Source: Membranipora membranacea
Taxonomy: Eukaryota > Bryozoa > Gymnolaemata > Cheilostomatida > Membraniporidae
NCBI GenBank assembly: GCA_914767715.1
Contig: OU612066.1
Coordinates: 25,518,283-25,582,282 of the forward strand
DNA: 64,000 bases
Reading direction: 5' to 3'
The position numbers and the translations under genes were made by a program. Under the pieces are notes generated by a model. The model saw only the letters and a list, made by a program, of their open reading frames with translations, did not search any database and was not told the DNA's origin. Below, piece after piece: positions 25,447 to 36,965 of this stretch. Positions within the stretch are counted from its first letter, which is position 1. Every line of letters begins with the position of its first letter.

Positions 25447-27577
25447 GCAGAGTGGACAATGCAGTGCTCAAAACGTCCTACTTAAAGGGCAACCAAGGTT
25501 TCGCAGCAATGCATGAATGGGTAGCAAATAATGTGCTGGGCAGCATCAGCTTTGTGCATTACGCCATGCAAAACTCAAAGTAGTTGCTGACACTAAGCTG
25601 GGTAACACTTCAGTTTAGGGGAGGTTCCAAGACTTAGCTGTAATAATTATAGAGCACAGGCTAAATAATAACAGGAACAGGAAACTGCTATGTAGTATTC
25701 TCTTTTAGCTGAGTTTGAGTACCTTATGGAAGAAATGTCTCACAAGAATTCTGGCTGAATAATCATCCGAATTATATTTTGTCTTTTTCCCCATGCAGAA
25801 GGTGCAATCTGCTATTAATCAATGGCCATCAATGAGAAGTTGTTTGAAACTTTGGTTGCCCTTTAATTATTGCGAAATCCATGACGTGGCGCAATCTGGT
25901 TGTGCATGGCTTGTGCCCGTATCATATAAGTTGAGAATATAGGAATTGAGCATGAAACTCTATGTTTTAGAGCGCTAATAGCCATTTTTTCGGAAAAATT
26001 TTCATGTCACGCTATGTGGAATACTTGTAGGTATTTTCACTTGCAGCCATTGGAAAATTGTTCTATGTTTTCCCATCAAAATAAGCCATAACCCCAACCG
26101 CAAACACATCATTGTGATGAAAAAAAATTACCGGGCTAGCTTGTTTTTTCCACGTTTCTCTCAACCATAAGTTGGATTCTGTCTCTTTTACTCATATGTT
26201 AGCCATCAAGTGAGTTAATGTTATTTGTTCAGTATAAGGTGTACACATAGCTTGTGGAAAAGCTGACTGGAGGTTAAAAGTTGGCCGCTAAGTTCCGCCA
26301 TTTGCAGAAGCAATTTACATACGGTTCTGACTAAGATTCGGCGTTTAGATTTGGCTTTGTCATTTAGAGCTCTAAATTCCCTCTCCGGTGGTGTACTCTA
26401 GTTTTTGAATTTCAAAAACCATTCAACCATACACAGCAGGTTTTGAAAGCATATAAATGAATGCATTTTGTAACAAAACTATCCTGACTGACTCTAGATT
26501 TTTCAGAACAATACTCACTAATGTGACATTTTAAGTTGACGGATATTTCTGATTACTCACCATACTTGAAATAAGGGACCATTTGCTTCAGAGCGGTCGT
26601 TGTGGATGTTTGATACAAATTTCTGGTATGATTATTATGACTGGTTGTTTGTTTGCGTTTGTAAATTAGTTGAGATGGCAACTTCAGCATCACTCATAAT
26701 ATTTTGTATATACTCCAGTAAAGGCACTGGCAGTTGACTTATACATGTGTATTTGTTTGCATAGTTTTGAGGGAAGGGGGATGAGTGCAGTAGAAGTGTT
26801 CAATCCTTTGAAATGACCAGAGTTAGTATTTCATACAGCTGTGATTCTCCGGCAGAAATAGATTGATGCTATAAAAATATAAGAGAGGCAGCCAAAAAGT
26901 GATCTAATGAGCAACGAGGACTGACAGTAACGCCACATCTGATTTTAGCACCAATCTTATTTGATCTTCTTTGACATAAGAAACAAAAAACCGATAATAA
27001 TACCCTCAATAAAGTAACGTTATCTGGAGAGCAAATCTGAATCTTGACATTATGTACATTGTGACTGAAAATGAGGCAAGCTGCAAACTTTTACACCTCC
27101 GATCACTTGTTCACAGGCTACTCATACTTCATTTAATCAAACATTAAAAACACCAACTGAATGTGTAACATATGAGTAAGAGAGACAGGACACAGCTTAT
27201 ATGGCTGGCAAGTGGCAGAAAAAACAAGTTAGCCCGGTAATTTTTTTTCATCACAATGATGTGTTTGCGGTTGGGGTTTTGACTTATTGTCATGGGAAGA
27301 AATAGAAAAATTTTCCAATGACTGCAAGTGAATATACCTACAAGTGTTCCACATAGCGTGCCATGAAAATTTTTCCGAAAAAATGGCTATAAGCGCTCTA
27401 AAACTTAAATTTTCATACCCAATTCCTTAATTCTCAATGATAAATTATATGATACAGGCACTGGCCATGCACAACCAGATTGCGTCGCGTCATGGATTTC
27501 GCAATAATTAAGTAGGACAAAAACTGATGCTATTTTTGTACACATTGACCACTCTAGAGTATATAATAACTCTATGT
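25447..27577. mobile_element. Non-autonomous foldback DNA transposon, copy 1
   Basis: Long inverted arms: the left arm, from GTGGACAATGCAG through AATTATTGCGAAATCCATGA and CGCAATCTGGTTGTGCATGG, is repeated in inverse at the right (CACAACCAGATTGCG, CATGGATTTCGCAATAATTA, then ACTCTAGAGTATATAATAAC). The extreme left terminus is degraded. No transposase frame was found in the core. A second copy occupies 38278-40783. Confidence 0.75.
25486..25862. mobile_element. Nested 377-bp MITE with TTAA target duplication
   Basis: Termini AGGGCAACCAAGGTTTC and GAAACTTTGGTTGCCCT are inverted repeats, flanked by TTAA on both sides (25482-25485, 25863-25866). The homologous position in foldback copy 2 reads CCTACTTAATTATTGCGG with a single TTAA, i.e. 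the empty site. TTAA duplication is typical of piggyBac-type elements; assignment to that superfamily is inferred from this alone. Confidence 0.82.
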
Positions 27578-28024
27578 TGAAACCTGACCTTCTACTGAAA
27601 CATTGTCTGATGGGACATTGGACTCTATTGGCGAAGAGGCCAATCCTTTTTCTAAATGTGCTAACTTTCCTTGGGTTTTAGTTTCAGCCTGTCTCACTTG
27701 GTCCGTGTCTTGGTCTATATTTATCAATGACGAGTGGTTTGTTGAATTACCCTTTGCAACGACCATAGAAGAATCATGTGTAAGATTGCTGACCGTGCCT
27801 TCTGTTTGTCTCATATGTTTATCCTGTGCACCAGATATTTGTATACTCTTCAACGGGTAGGGACCGATACCAACAGGTTTTTTACCACTGAACATTTTCA
27901 AAGGGGCTCGGGGCTGTCTCACTGCTGAAGTTTGCCCTTCGTTCACATGTGCAATCGCGGGATGCTTTTCTTTAAACGGTACTGTTCTTTTCCAAACTCG
28001 GGAGTATGTATGTATTGTATTGTC
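27572..28024 (-). CDS. Orphan open frame between two transposons
   Basis: An uninterrupted minus-strand frame of about 150 codons with no convincing ATG. It reads through RTVPFKEKHPAIAHVNEGQT and MFSGKKPVGIGPYPLKSIQ and ends VSVEGQVST at a TAG formed at the foldback terminus (27577). The first few codons derive from a LINE 3' tail. I recognise no domain. Composition is hydrophilic (S, T, Q, K), so it may be an exon fragment of a host gene or of a lost transposon gene. It is bounded on one side by the LINE tail and on the other by the foldback right end. Confidence 0.3.
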   Translation of the reverse strand, partial: DNTIHTYSRVWKRTVPFKEKHPAIAHVNEGQTSAVRQPRAPLKMFSGKKPVGIGPYPLKSIQISGAQDKHMRQTEGTVSNLTHDSSMVVAKGNSTNHSSLINIDQDTDQVRQAETKTQGKLAHLEKGLASSPIESNVPSDNVSVEGQVST

Positions 28025-30115
28025 TCAGGTAGAGAAATAAAAACATTTATGTGGGTGCTCTCTGAAAATATTCTCTAAAAGTAAGCTCAGTTTGATTGTA
28101 ATGTAAAAATAATTGGATATAAAACGATATATGGAATAAAATTGTATATAAAAATTACACTTCGAATCTATTTACGAAAAACTGTGTTCAAATACCTGAC
28201 GGAGTGGGCCCTAAAACAATTAGAGCGTAGCTGAGTTCGTTGTTTTATTGCCTGAAACCGGCCTGATGGAAGCGTTTTTAATGTTAGCACTGGATCAGTA
28301 TGGTTGCCAGCAACCATTCTCAGGCTCTTGGTTTTCAGCTTATGTGCATATAGGTCTTGTGTATTAGTAAAAGATTGACCGCCTGCTAGGTATTCTGCAG
28401 TACTGATAAGATGTTTTAGTCTTCGATGAGAGTCTGATTTGAGATGTTTAAAGACTACCACTAAATTGTAGCTGATAACACTTTCTATAAAAGATGTGTA
28501 ACACGTTAGTATGATTTTCTCGTTTATGCCTAGATGGTAGAGCTTGACAAGTATGTGAGTTCTGCTACGAGCTTTCTTGATGGTCCTCTCGGTATTAAGT
28601 GTAAAGTTTAGTTTATTAGATAACACTGTGCCCAGATAGGTGAAGGAGTTCACAACTTCGATGTTAGTATTGTTGATGACTAGTGACGGCGCTGGCCGAG
28701 GGTTACCTCTTACATTGCTGAATACTAGCTCCATCATTTTCTTGGCATTGAGAAGAAGGTCGTTGGAGAAGCACCAGTTTTCTAGATTGGTAGCTTCTAC
28801 TTGTAACTTTGTCGGTGTTGTTTCAGAAAGATATTCTAGTAGAACCATATTTTATTACAGTTGCATTGAAATCCATATCTGGAATAGCATCATTAGCTTT
28901 CTTTTGCAAAACAAAGGGCTCGCAAAAATAGCCAGTCCCTAGTAGCAATCTAGAAATGCCCAAATCATCGACACTGTAGGGGTATAATTACTGTTTGCAA
29001 TTTTGTAAACAAGACAATTTTTCAGGCTAATTATTCATACTACTAGGGACAGCCAATCAGATCACAGTCAGATGGGTGCCTGTGTTTAGTGTCCTAACCG
29101 TATAACGCTATGATACTATTTCCATTCTATGAGAAGAATCTAATTCAGTGTACAGTTGTTGATTGACGGACTAAAGGCATCTGTGCTACATACAGAGAGA
29201 ACAGGGACGGACTCAGGACACAGCCCTGTGGACTTCCTGTTGACGTGCTGATGAATTTGGATGTGTTGGTTGATGTCATTACCTTCTGTTTTCGGTCAGT
29301 CAGGAAACTATAAACCCAATTAACTATGTTTGGATGGAAGTCATAGTCACTGAGTTTATCTGTGAGTAATTTCGGATTGATGGTATTGAAGGCACTTGTA
29401 TAATCGATGAATAGAGCTCTGACATGGTTCTTGGCATTCATATCCAGATGTTCACTGATTTTGTCAATCAAAGTGATAAGAGCGTCTTCAGTTGACCTAT
29501 TTGGTTTGTACGCAAACTGTGATGAGTCATTCAGCTTTGGTGACATTCTTTTGATAACTAGTTTTTCCAGGCATTTACCGACAATCGATGTTAGAGCTAT
29601 CGGTCTAAAGTCTTTAGGTTCATTTGCACCAGCACATTTAGGTATGGGTTTGATACTTGCCATTTTCCACACTGTAGGCATGCATCCCTGTTTGATCGAC
29701 ATGTTGAACAGGTCAGTGAGTGGTCAAGCAAGGGTTGGCGCTGATGATTTGAGTAGACGGGCTGTGATATAATCTGGCCCTGGGCTCTTGTTCAGTTTGA
29801 CGCAGCACAGAATGGAATACACTTCGTCAAAACTAAACAACTCATCACAATATGGCAAAAGAGATGGTAAAACAGGTACATCACATGGCTTATCAAAGCT
29901 ATTAAAAAACTGATTCAAAGTGTTTGCATCGAGAGAGCACCCTTTCACATTGGACTTGATCTTCAAAATACTGTGACCATGCCATTCTACTGTTTGAGGT
30001 CATATTTTGCTCTTTTTCATGAGCATGTTCTTTTTTGGCACGTCTGATGGCATTCTGAGTATAAAGTTCCCAATGAACTTTAGATAAGTGTCTTGGTCGT
30101 AAAGAGCATATTAGG
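28010..30115 (-). pseudogene. Damaged non-LTR retrotransposon (LINE) reverse transcriptase
   Basis: Minus-strand fragments in order: a short C-terminal-linker-like piece (near 30100-29960), a frameshift, then NKSPGPDYITARLL (RT region 0/1), an in-frame TGA near 29724, VWKMASIKPIPK, DFRPIALTS, FAYKPNRSTEDAL, FIDYTSAFNTI (motif A) and STGSPQGCVLSPSLF (motif B). The frame then breaks. Near 28865 the frame reads NATVIKY and jumps directly to VLLEYLSE, so the catalytic ADD of the YADD box is missing. LLLNAKKMMELVFSN and a normal RT thumb/C-terminus follow to 28168. No endonuclease domain is seen, so it is 5'-truncated. The 3' end is an ACAATACAATACATACATAC tail. It resembles Jockey/CR1-like LINEs; the clade is not certain. 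Confidence 0.85.
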
Positions 30116-30119
30116 CACA

Positions 30120-32270
30120 ACGGGGAAGCGAATTGGAGAGAAATAATATCTGTTATTTGTCACGGTTATTTCTCTTGTCTATGATCCCGTGAAACCTGTG
30201 AATGTTAAAAAATTACCATTCATAAGTACATAGAGAAAATAGATATACAACTTTAAAATTAAAAGATTTAACTGCCAGTACAGTATTCTAAAATTAATAT
30301 GAATCATTATTCAACTGAGTAGTCATGTAAATCTCTCATGTGTAATTCCGTTTGATATTAATTGATAATAGGAAAATGAGGAAAAATTACATTAGAATAA
30401 TCAGAAAAAACATACCTTGACAGTCTCTTGACCAAGCTTTTATTTATCTTTACTTATTCTTTACTTGTTTCTAAGTATATCACTGTATAACTTAGTCTTT
30501 GCGAGTGGTTTGCATTGAGTAATAAAGTTTAGCAACAACATTGCCCGCTGTCTCAACACAAACTGAAGCTGTCAAAATCTGCCCATGACAAAAGTCACCC
30601 CGATGAAATCACAACAAGACCCAAGCTGGCGCACCTATGTCTGATTCAGAATAAAACATCCCTTTGTAAGCAATATTGCGGGTTGCCACCAAGGCAGTGC
30701 AGAGGAAGACTCAAGAGGCTTTTGGCTAAGCTGTATAAACAGAAATTGATTGCACACACTTGAATCATCTTCGCTAATAAAAACAAAACATTCTGGATAT
30801 AATGTTATCAACTTGCTGTTAACCAATTTTAATTTGTATATCTAAACTCATTAATTTGTTTTGAAGGAAACCAAGCACCATAACAGATTTTTCTTACAAA
30901 ATGTTCACATCGCTATAAATCTAGGAATAATACTACTGCTAGATGATGCTTACCTAATTAAATTTAGCTTGCAGAAAACAAATTATTACACTGAGTTTGA
31001 GATTTCAGTTTACGGTAATCATTTCTATTGTTCAAAAAAGCACAATTTCTCTGCTCAATCAACCTACGGACTTCAGGAGTTACCCAGTCTTTGTCTCTGA
31101 GATATAATTTCACTTGCTTAGTTGGTATGCATTTGTGGGATTCCGGGTTATGGAGTCACCACATTAACTCTCCGCTACTGAGATCTGTGCTCACGAGCTC
31201 GGTATATGATGATTCTCACTATGTGACACTGACTTATTTACATGTGATCACATTTATTTCGAGATCAAACACTTGACTCAAGAGCATGCCTTTTAATTCT
31301 TATCAAGTTTAACATCAAACGGAATTCAACTTAACAATGCATGTCTTATTTCAACAAGTTATACTTTCTAGTTAATGATGCCATGCATGCTCAATTTAAT
31401 TCATTTAACTAAATTAGTTGATGGTATAAATAATCCAACCAAGTGTTATACTGTGCCATTATCAAATAATAAGGCAAGTTCTATTTCCCTATAAATATCA
31501 CTAATGTACAATAAATGAAAATATTATAATAAAAACTGTAAAGCTTTCATGTTTAAAAACTGACCTGTCTGCAGAACAAAGTTGCAAACAAAGAGCGCTG
31601 CTTGTCGACCAGAGGGTCGCCAAACAGATCATGCTTTCCATTGGCTCTTATATAGCATGGTTCCAGACACATTAAAAAACTGCTGACGTCAATAAGCAAA
31701 AAAACAAGATTTAAACACAATTTTCAATTACCGCAAAAAGAGGGTTGATCGGCCGCAAGAGTGGGTTGATCCAGGGTTGATCGGCCGCAAGTGTGGGTTG
31801 GTGTAAGTCAGGCATTATGCTAATTCTGAATTGTCTCTGTTGGCGCCACCTTTACTGCATTGTCATGGTTGTCACGGTTCTGGCGTTAGGGTGGCACCGG
31901 TATTAAGAATAGAATTTAGATTTGCATATATTTGCCTGTCCCCGATTCGAGGTGATATGCACTGGCTGGTAACTGCGTGTCCTCATGTCGAGGTTTGAGT
32001 GTACTGTTGTTGATATAGAAATTATCCTGTTTGTTGCTGTGTATGCGACATCTGTACTCCCTTAGTTGCAATCGTCCTCGATTGCTATGACATGTCACAT
32101 GATCTGGCATCTAGATGCAACACATTCATCTATGCAAAAGTTAAGGTACGAGACAAAGGAGTCAGCTGCTTTATCTACATGCTGTGCTATTAGCTGACAA
32201 AATTGTACAAAACTCCGGCCAATCATGGTTGATTGGTGGATGACTTGCATTCTCTGTCATTTCTTCTCCG
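30120..32270. other. No gene recognised; intergenic
   Basis: No supported exon on either strand. A short GC-richer tandem repeat lies at 31740-31802 (GGGTTGATCGGCCGCAAG twice, plus a partial copy). A TATA-like CTTATATAGCAT lies near 31648 without an obvious gene. The stretch lies between the LINE and the 3' end of the NIDO gene. Confidence 0.45.
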
Positions 32271-32274
32271 TGAT

Positions 32275-35200
32275 CTACGTCATTTGGTAAATCATCATGG
32301 GAGAGTTTTTTTTTTTATGTTTCTTAAGGAAAAGAAGAATTGACCCTATCAGCAGGACGAGAATGCCCGAGACTAAACCCACTATTAAGGGAGTAGGGTT
32401 TACTGGTTCTGATGTTGTAGTTGGGATAGTTGCTGTACTGGTGGTGGTGGCTGTTGTTGTGGGGTCTGTGGGCATGGTTAATTCGGTTGTTGTATTGGCA
32501 ATGGTTGTTGTAGTGGCAATGGTGGTTGTAGTTGTAGGGATTGCGGTTGTCTGTACGGTGATTGTTGGAGTTGGGATGAATGTTGCTGTTGTAAAAATTG
32601 TGGTTGTTGGTACGGTGGTTGTGGTTGTCTGGATTTTTGTTGTTGTGGGTATTGATGGCGGAAATGTAGTATTTGCATCTAAAATGAGAAATATGAGAAG
32701 TTCATCAAAATGTGTGTACTCAAAGGAGTAAATGTTGGGTGTAACTTGATTTTATTTATTTTGCTCACCTGGTATTTCGGTTGCATTTGCGGTATGCAGT
32801 CTAAATGACCATTGCCCTGGTACGCCAACGTTTGAGTTGAATCTTATGTCAGATATATTTGATGTTATTGATCCCGGCACCGAATGGAAATTCACTCCGT
32901 CTCCAGCATCAAACCCGACTTGAGCTGGGATGCCGATTGTATCTGTCCCAAATGTCCAGTCGATATCTCCATAGAGATACTGCACATAAGTCATCTGGTT
33001 ATCATCGCTTGCAACCACACATTGGTAGAAGTTTGTCTGGAAAGATAAGCAGAAAAGATGGTAAACTTATGTGTACAAGTACATGCTTACTTGAGACACC
33101 TCGTTATTTCCGTGAAAACTCTTGATTGAGTAGTCTAGTAGATCTACTTGAAGTAAAAATAATAACAAAATATTGTACCATAGAATAATTTTGTGTGTAA
33201 AGGCTGGGATAATCCATTCAAGGAAGGTAATTTCAATGTACATGTATATAGCAGACCTACCTCATTAGCTGCCGCTGAGCCACCATAAGCTACAAGATCC
33301 TCCCATGTAACCACTAGAGCCCATGTAGCTGTAAAACTAGTTTGATATGACTCAGAAACTAGTAGAAAAAACGAATTTAGAATGAGAGCAAAAATCTTGA
33401 GGAGGTAATGGCCCTGTTTATGACAAAACAGAGGGTGGGCTGCCCCTAAAGAGGGACGCAAGTTGCCCGAAGTCCTCGTACTGAGAGTGTGATACATCCT
33501 AGAAAACTAGAATGCATCCTAAAGGTGAGGCTATGGCGGACTTCCTAATCGTGAGTGTGCAGCAAGCTGCCAGAAACTGAAACAGGTACTAATCGGCCAT
33601 TGACACTTTGATCTTAGCCAATAGGCCGAGAAGGAGGTAATGGCAAAAGTTTAAACCACTGCTGCCACACAGCCAAATGTGTGCTTATAGAATTCTGTAT
33701 AGCTCAAAACTAATAAAATGAGGCTGCAATCTCAGCATTGTCACCTAATGAGCAAATAATTTGCACAAACTGATCGTCAAAATTAGGGTATGAAATTAAT
33801 TATCTACCAGCACGGGTGACGTAGTTACCGTCTTACTAGTGCATACTGTACACGTCATTAGCTGGTGCGTAGATAATTAATTTCATACCCTAATTTTGAC
33901 GATCAGTTCATTAGGTGACAATGCTGAGATTGCAGCCTCATTTTATTAGTTTTGAGCTATACAGAATTCTATAAGCACACATTTGGCTGTGTGGCAGCAG
34001 TAGGGTGAAGGGTTGACTGAGCACCAATATGTATGAGCCTTGGAGAGTGAAAAAGACAATGTTGTTAGTTCTACCACTGAAGCACTTTATTGCATATCAG
34101 TGAGTTCTAAGTTTAAATAATATTGTAAATGGATACATGAGGTGTGTTATATTCTAAATATAAGATTACCACTCACTGAATGTTGATACATTGCGTAGTA
34201 AAACAGTGTCATTTGTCTCCCTCGACCATAGATTTCCCCCAAGTTGAAGATTTGCATCGGTCCAGAAAGTGGCGATAATCCCAATGCCTGTCTGAAGTGG
34301 GAAACTTGCCGGTGTGTAAACAGTATATGTTTGGTTGAGACTTATTATCCCGTTAACACAAACCTATTCAAGTAAATAAGTCAACAAGAGGTCAACAAGT
34401 TACCTATAATAGAATTCTTTTTGTTATCTGTACACTTTTAAGAAACCTCTATAAATAAAATAAATAAATGAAGAGGTAAAATGGTTTTTTATAACAAAGA
34501 TTACACAGATCCTGTTATATATAAATATAGATACATATCTATATACATACATATATCAATATATATATATATATATCTTCAACTTGGCGGAAATCGATGG
34601 AAAACACGATGACCGAGAGGTTTTTGGAGTGGGATGTGATCCGACCCCAAATACATACACACACTATTGATTCTTGGAGTAAAGTGGCTGGAATTTTGGA
34701 ATAGAGTTAATAATTGGCAAGACAATCTAATCTGAATAGCAAATGTGGCACCTGACAGTAAGCAAATTCCTGATGTACATACACCAGTGAGTAAGTGACA
34801 GTATTTGGCATTAAATATGTGAGAGAAAGTTGTTGTGCCTGTACATAAACTCACTCTTACCTTCATACACAAAGGAATACAGGAATACGGGAGGATTTGT
34901 ATTAAGGTCATTTATCGCTATACGATCTGAAATCCACACCGTTTATCGGATCAACAAAATTCTTTCACTGACGTGGCCTAAATTGATATGCGACCAATAT
35001 TAGATGTTAAAAATTTCGTCTAACATTTTATCAGGTAACTATAACAACAGATTCACAATTTGAGAGACAAAATGTGCAGAGTCTCCTATGTTTCCTATGA
35101 TAGTCAGATGACGTTATGTCTCCTGGCTCAGACGCCTCACAACGTTTTGGATGTATCAATAACATCAAAACAAATAGTCCCTTTATACGTCATGTTGTAT

Positions 35201-36965
35201 TGATTTGAGGTAATCATCATTTACACTCGCTAACTTACCACTTTTGATAAGGATCTGTTGGGTGGCACTTAACGGAGGTTCATGGTTTGCACTGTGTTTG
35301 TTTAGCTAACAGACTAACATGGTAATTATGCAGATGCTTAGGTAGGTAGGTAAGCAGCTGAGAGTAATTCTAAGTATGATTGCGATTGACGTGATCAAGA
35401 ATGTTGATAGTTAGACAGTTCACTGCAGTTTATTTAGCAGGCCGCGCCATCGCGGTGGCAGTCTCAGTGGAGTTGAACCACCCTGCTTTGTGAAATAAAG
35501 ACAGAGCATGCTCAAATTATTGTTTAGGGAGTTGTTGATATACATGTGGTTGCTGATGGCGAAGAGAACAAAAGCATGATTGATGAAGACTATTGAGGTT
35601 CAAGGTTGCAGCCAAGTGCATTATATTTTCTGGTAGAGTTGAGAGGATGTGAGGACGAGTGCCATGCAGAGTGTTAGAAAAGAATACAAAGGAATGACAG
35701 AAATAAAACTGAAAAAAAATCAGAAATAAGGAGTGTTGCTTGATTGCATGAGTGAAAAAAAATCTACTTATAATTCCACTCAACATAATATGGTCGAGCA
35801 CCAGAAATAGACATAAGTGGATAAGCCAATTCTGGCAGTATAGCTTGATAGTAGAATCGTCTGAGCTTTGGTAAAATATGAGTAAGAAAGAAATGTTTAT
35901 CAAAAGTGATCCATACAACAGCCATACTGAGCTTGGCTCCTCTAATTACAAAGGCTGCATTCGGAAGCTCAGTGGCAGCCATCACACCTTGTACCTGGTA
36001 GTAGAAGGAATGGGAAGTTTTGAGAGCATAGTTACCATTCTCATCTAAACCCAAAGGAAAATCCTTTACTTTAGTCCTGATAGCATCATCTACTGTCAGC
36101 CCAGCGTCAGCCAGTTTTTTTGGGTTTTTGTATTCAACCACAAAAGATGATGGTATACTGGCTTTACTTGGCTGACAGCAGAATATACCATCAGGAGAGG
36201 CCCCGAAAACATTCTCATCGGGTAACAAAACTAACCCGGGATGGCTTACAGAAATCTCGTCACAACCATTGATTTTTAACCAATCTACAAACATTTTTTC
36301 AGTCTCAGGCTCTTCTCTGAGCCCATATGCTGTAGCAGCATTCCCTGTAATATCGATGGGAGTTAGAATTCGACTCACATGTAATACTGAGTATATAACA
36401 TCAAAGAATGCGATATCTCTCTGATATGACAGAGAGCAATCGTCAACAGTGGCAGGGTGAAGGTCATCTCCTGCTGATGAACCGTATGGGTAGAATGTTG
36501 TATCTGTAAGTAAAGTTAGTGAATGTATAGATTGTTCTCTCATATCAAACAGGTCCTCTTATGAACTCAGTGGTTTTTTACGCATAGTATAATTTCACGA
36601 TTTAAACATCCATGGATAAAAATCGCAAGTGTCCGTGTCTGTCTGAAAACTAGAAGTGCTTTCAGGGCGCAGCCGCCATATTTGGTCCCAAGTTGCTCTC
36701 AGCTTATAGGCATGTCGGACCACATCCGGGGCATGGTTTCCATTTTCCATTGTCATCAAATTTCAGTCTGATGAGTTAACAATGTTGTCAAATGTATGCC
36801 AATCAAGCAACTTAAACCCCATGCAAAAGGTTAGAATTAAATTGAAAATGAGAAGATTTTTTACTAGAAATGCTATATATTCTTACTTTGAGATGACACG
36901 ACTCCCAGCATCAACCAGAATATAACCACTCTCTTCATGAAGGCGTACAGAAGTTGAACTCTCAT
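32275..36965 (-). CDS. NIDO-domain, mucin-like single-pass membrane protein
   Basis: Six phase-consistent exons: 36965-36887, 36503-36379, 34363-34177, 33358-33261, 33036-32769, 32678-32275, giving 386 residues. Exon 1 encodes a signal peptide (MRVQLLYAFMKRVVIFWLML, then GVVSSQ). Exons 2-5 form a NIDO (nidogen extracellular) domain, about residues 27-250: FYPYGSSAGDD, VCVNGIISL, FPLQTGIGIIATFWTDANL, LWSRETNDTV, ALVVTWEDLVAYGG, TNFYQCVVASD, YLYGDIDWTFG, IPAQVGFDAGDG, SNVGVPGQWSFRL. The last exon has a Thr-rich, probably O-glycosylated stalk of about 95 residues, one transmembrane helix (PLIVGLVSGILVLLIGSILL) and a basic tail (FLKKHKKKN). NIDO domains occur in adhesive surface and matrix proteins; type I topology is inferred. 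A start at the first ATG is preferred because it gives the signal peptide. Confidence 0.85.
33427..33632 (-). repeat. SINE-like repeat with a U2 snRNA-like head (copy 2)
   Basis: The best-preserved head of the three copies: on the minus strand CTTCTCGGCCTATTGGCTAA then GATCAAAGTGTCA, matching the first about 30 nt of U2 snRNA. After that the sequence leaves U2 (no branch-point-recognition GUAGUA and no Sm site were seen) and follows the common body, ending CTTTAGGGGCAGCCCACCCT. In an intron of the NIDO gene, same strand. Confidence 0.72.
33658..34001. mobile_element. Long near-perfect palindrome (foldback element)
   Basis: Arms of about 150 bp. The left starts ACTGCTGCCACACAGCCAAA and the right ends in its exact inverse TTTGGCTGTGTGGCAGCAGT. 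The arms match through TAGAATTCTGTATAGCTC, CTGCAATCTCAGCATTGTCA and AATTAGGGTATGAAATTAAT. The only clear break is an 18-bp insertion in the left arm (GCAAATAATTTGCACAAA). The loop is about 20-40 bp. High arm identity suggests recent origin or ongoing arm conversion. In an intron of the NIDO gene. Confidence 0.85.
35764..36378 (-). CDS. YqaJ-type (PD-(D/E)XK) exonuclease-like sequence inside a NIDO-gene intron
   Basis: About 204 codons, open to a TAA at 35764. Motifs of the YqaJ/lambda-exonuclease-like recombinase family appear in order: GLREEPETEKMF (first acidic helix), VFGASPDGIF (catalytic Asp), FVVEYKNPKK (E-x-K) and SFYYQVQGVMAA (YxQxQ region). The frame has no start of its own. It is continuous with exon 2 of the NIDO gene, reading straight through that exon's GTGAGT donor as VSRILTPIDIT. 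In animals such sequences are usually transposon-borne or domesticated. Known family members are 5'-3' exonucleases; activity here is not shown. It could be a processed insertion, an alternative terminal exon, or a relic. Confidence 0.6.
   Translation of the reverse strand: MSRILTPIDITGNAATAYGLREEPETEKMFVDWLKINGCDEISVSHPGLVLLPDENVFGASPDGIFCCQPSKASIPSSFVVEYKNPKKLADAGLTVDDAIRTKVKDFPLGLDENGNYALKTSHSFYYQVQGVMAATELPNAAFVIRGAKLSMAVVWITFDKHFFLTHILPKLRRFYYQAILPELAYPLMSISGARPYYVEWNYK
36618..36705. repeat. Dispersed repeat, also near 51538-51632
   Basis: Shares AAAATCGCAAGT, GTCTGT, GAAGTGCTTTCAGGG and AAGTTGCTCTCAG with the block at 51538-51632. Here it is in the first intron of the NIDO gene. Confidence 0.55.

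Noticed and set aside
28640-29772. Plus-strand frames at 28640-28942 and 29407-29772
   Set aside because: Antisense shadows of the LINE reverse transcriptase.
32297-32731. 144-residue plus-strand frame rich in valine
   Set aside because: It is the reverse complement of the Thr-rich stalk (ACA/ACC repeats) of the NIDO gene, a shadow of low-complexity coding sequence.
35517-35918. 133-residue minus-strand frame rich in F, L and I
   Set aside because: It overlaps the YqaJ end in another frame, and its hydrophobic bias comes from T-rich sequence. There is no supported start or domain.
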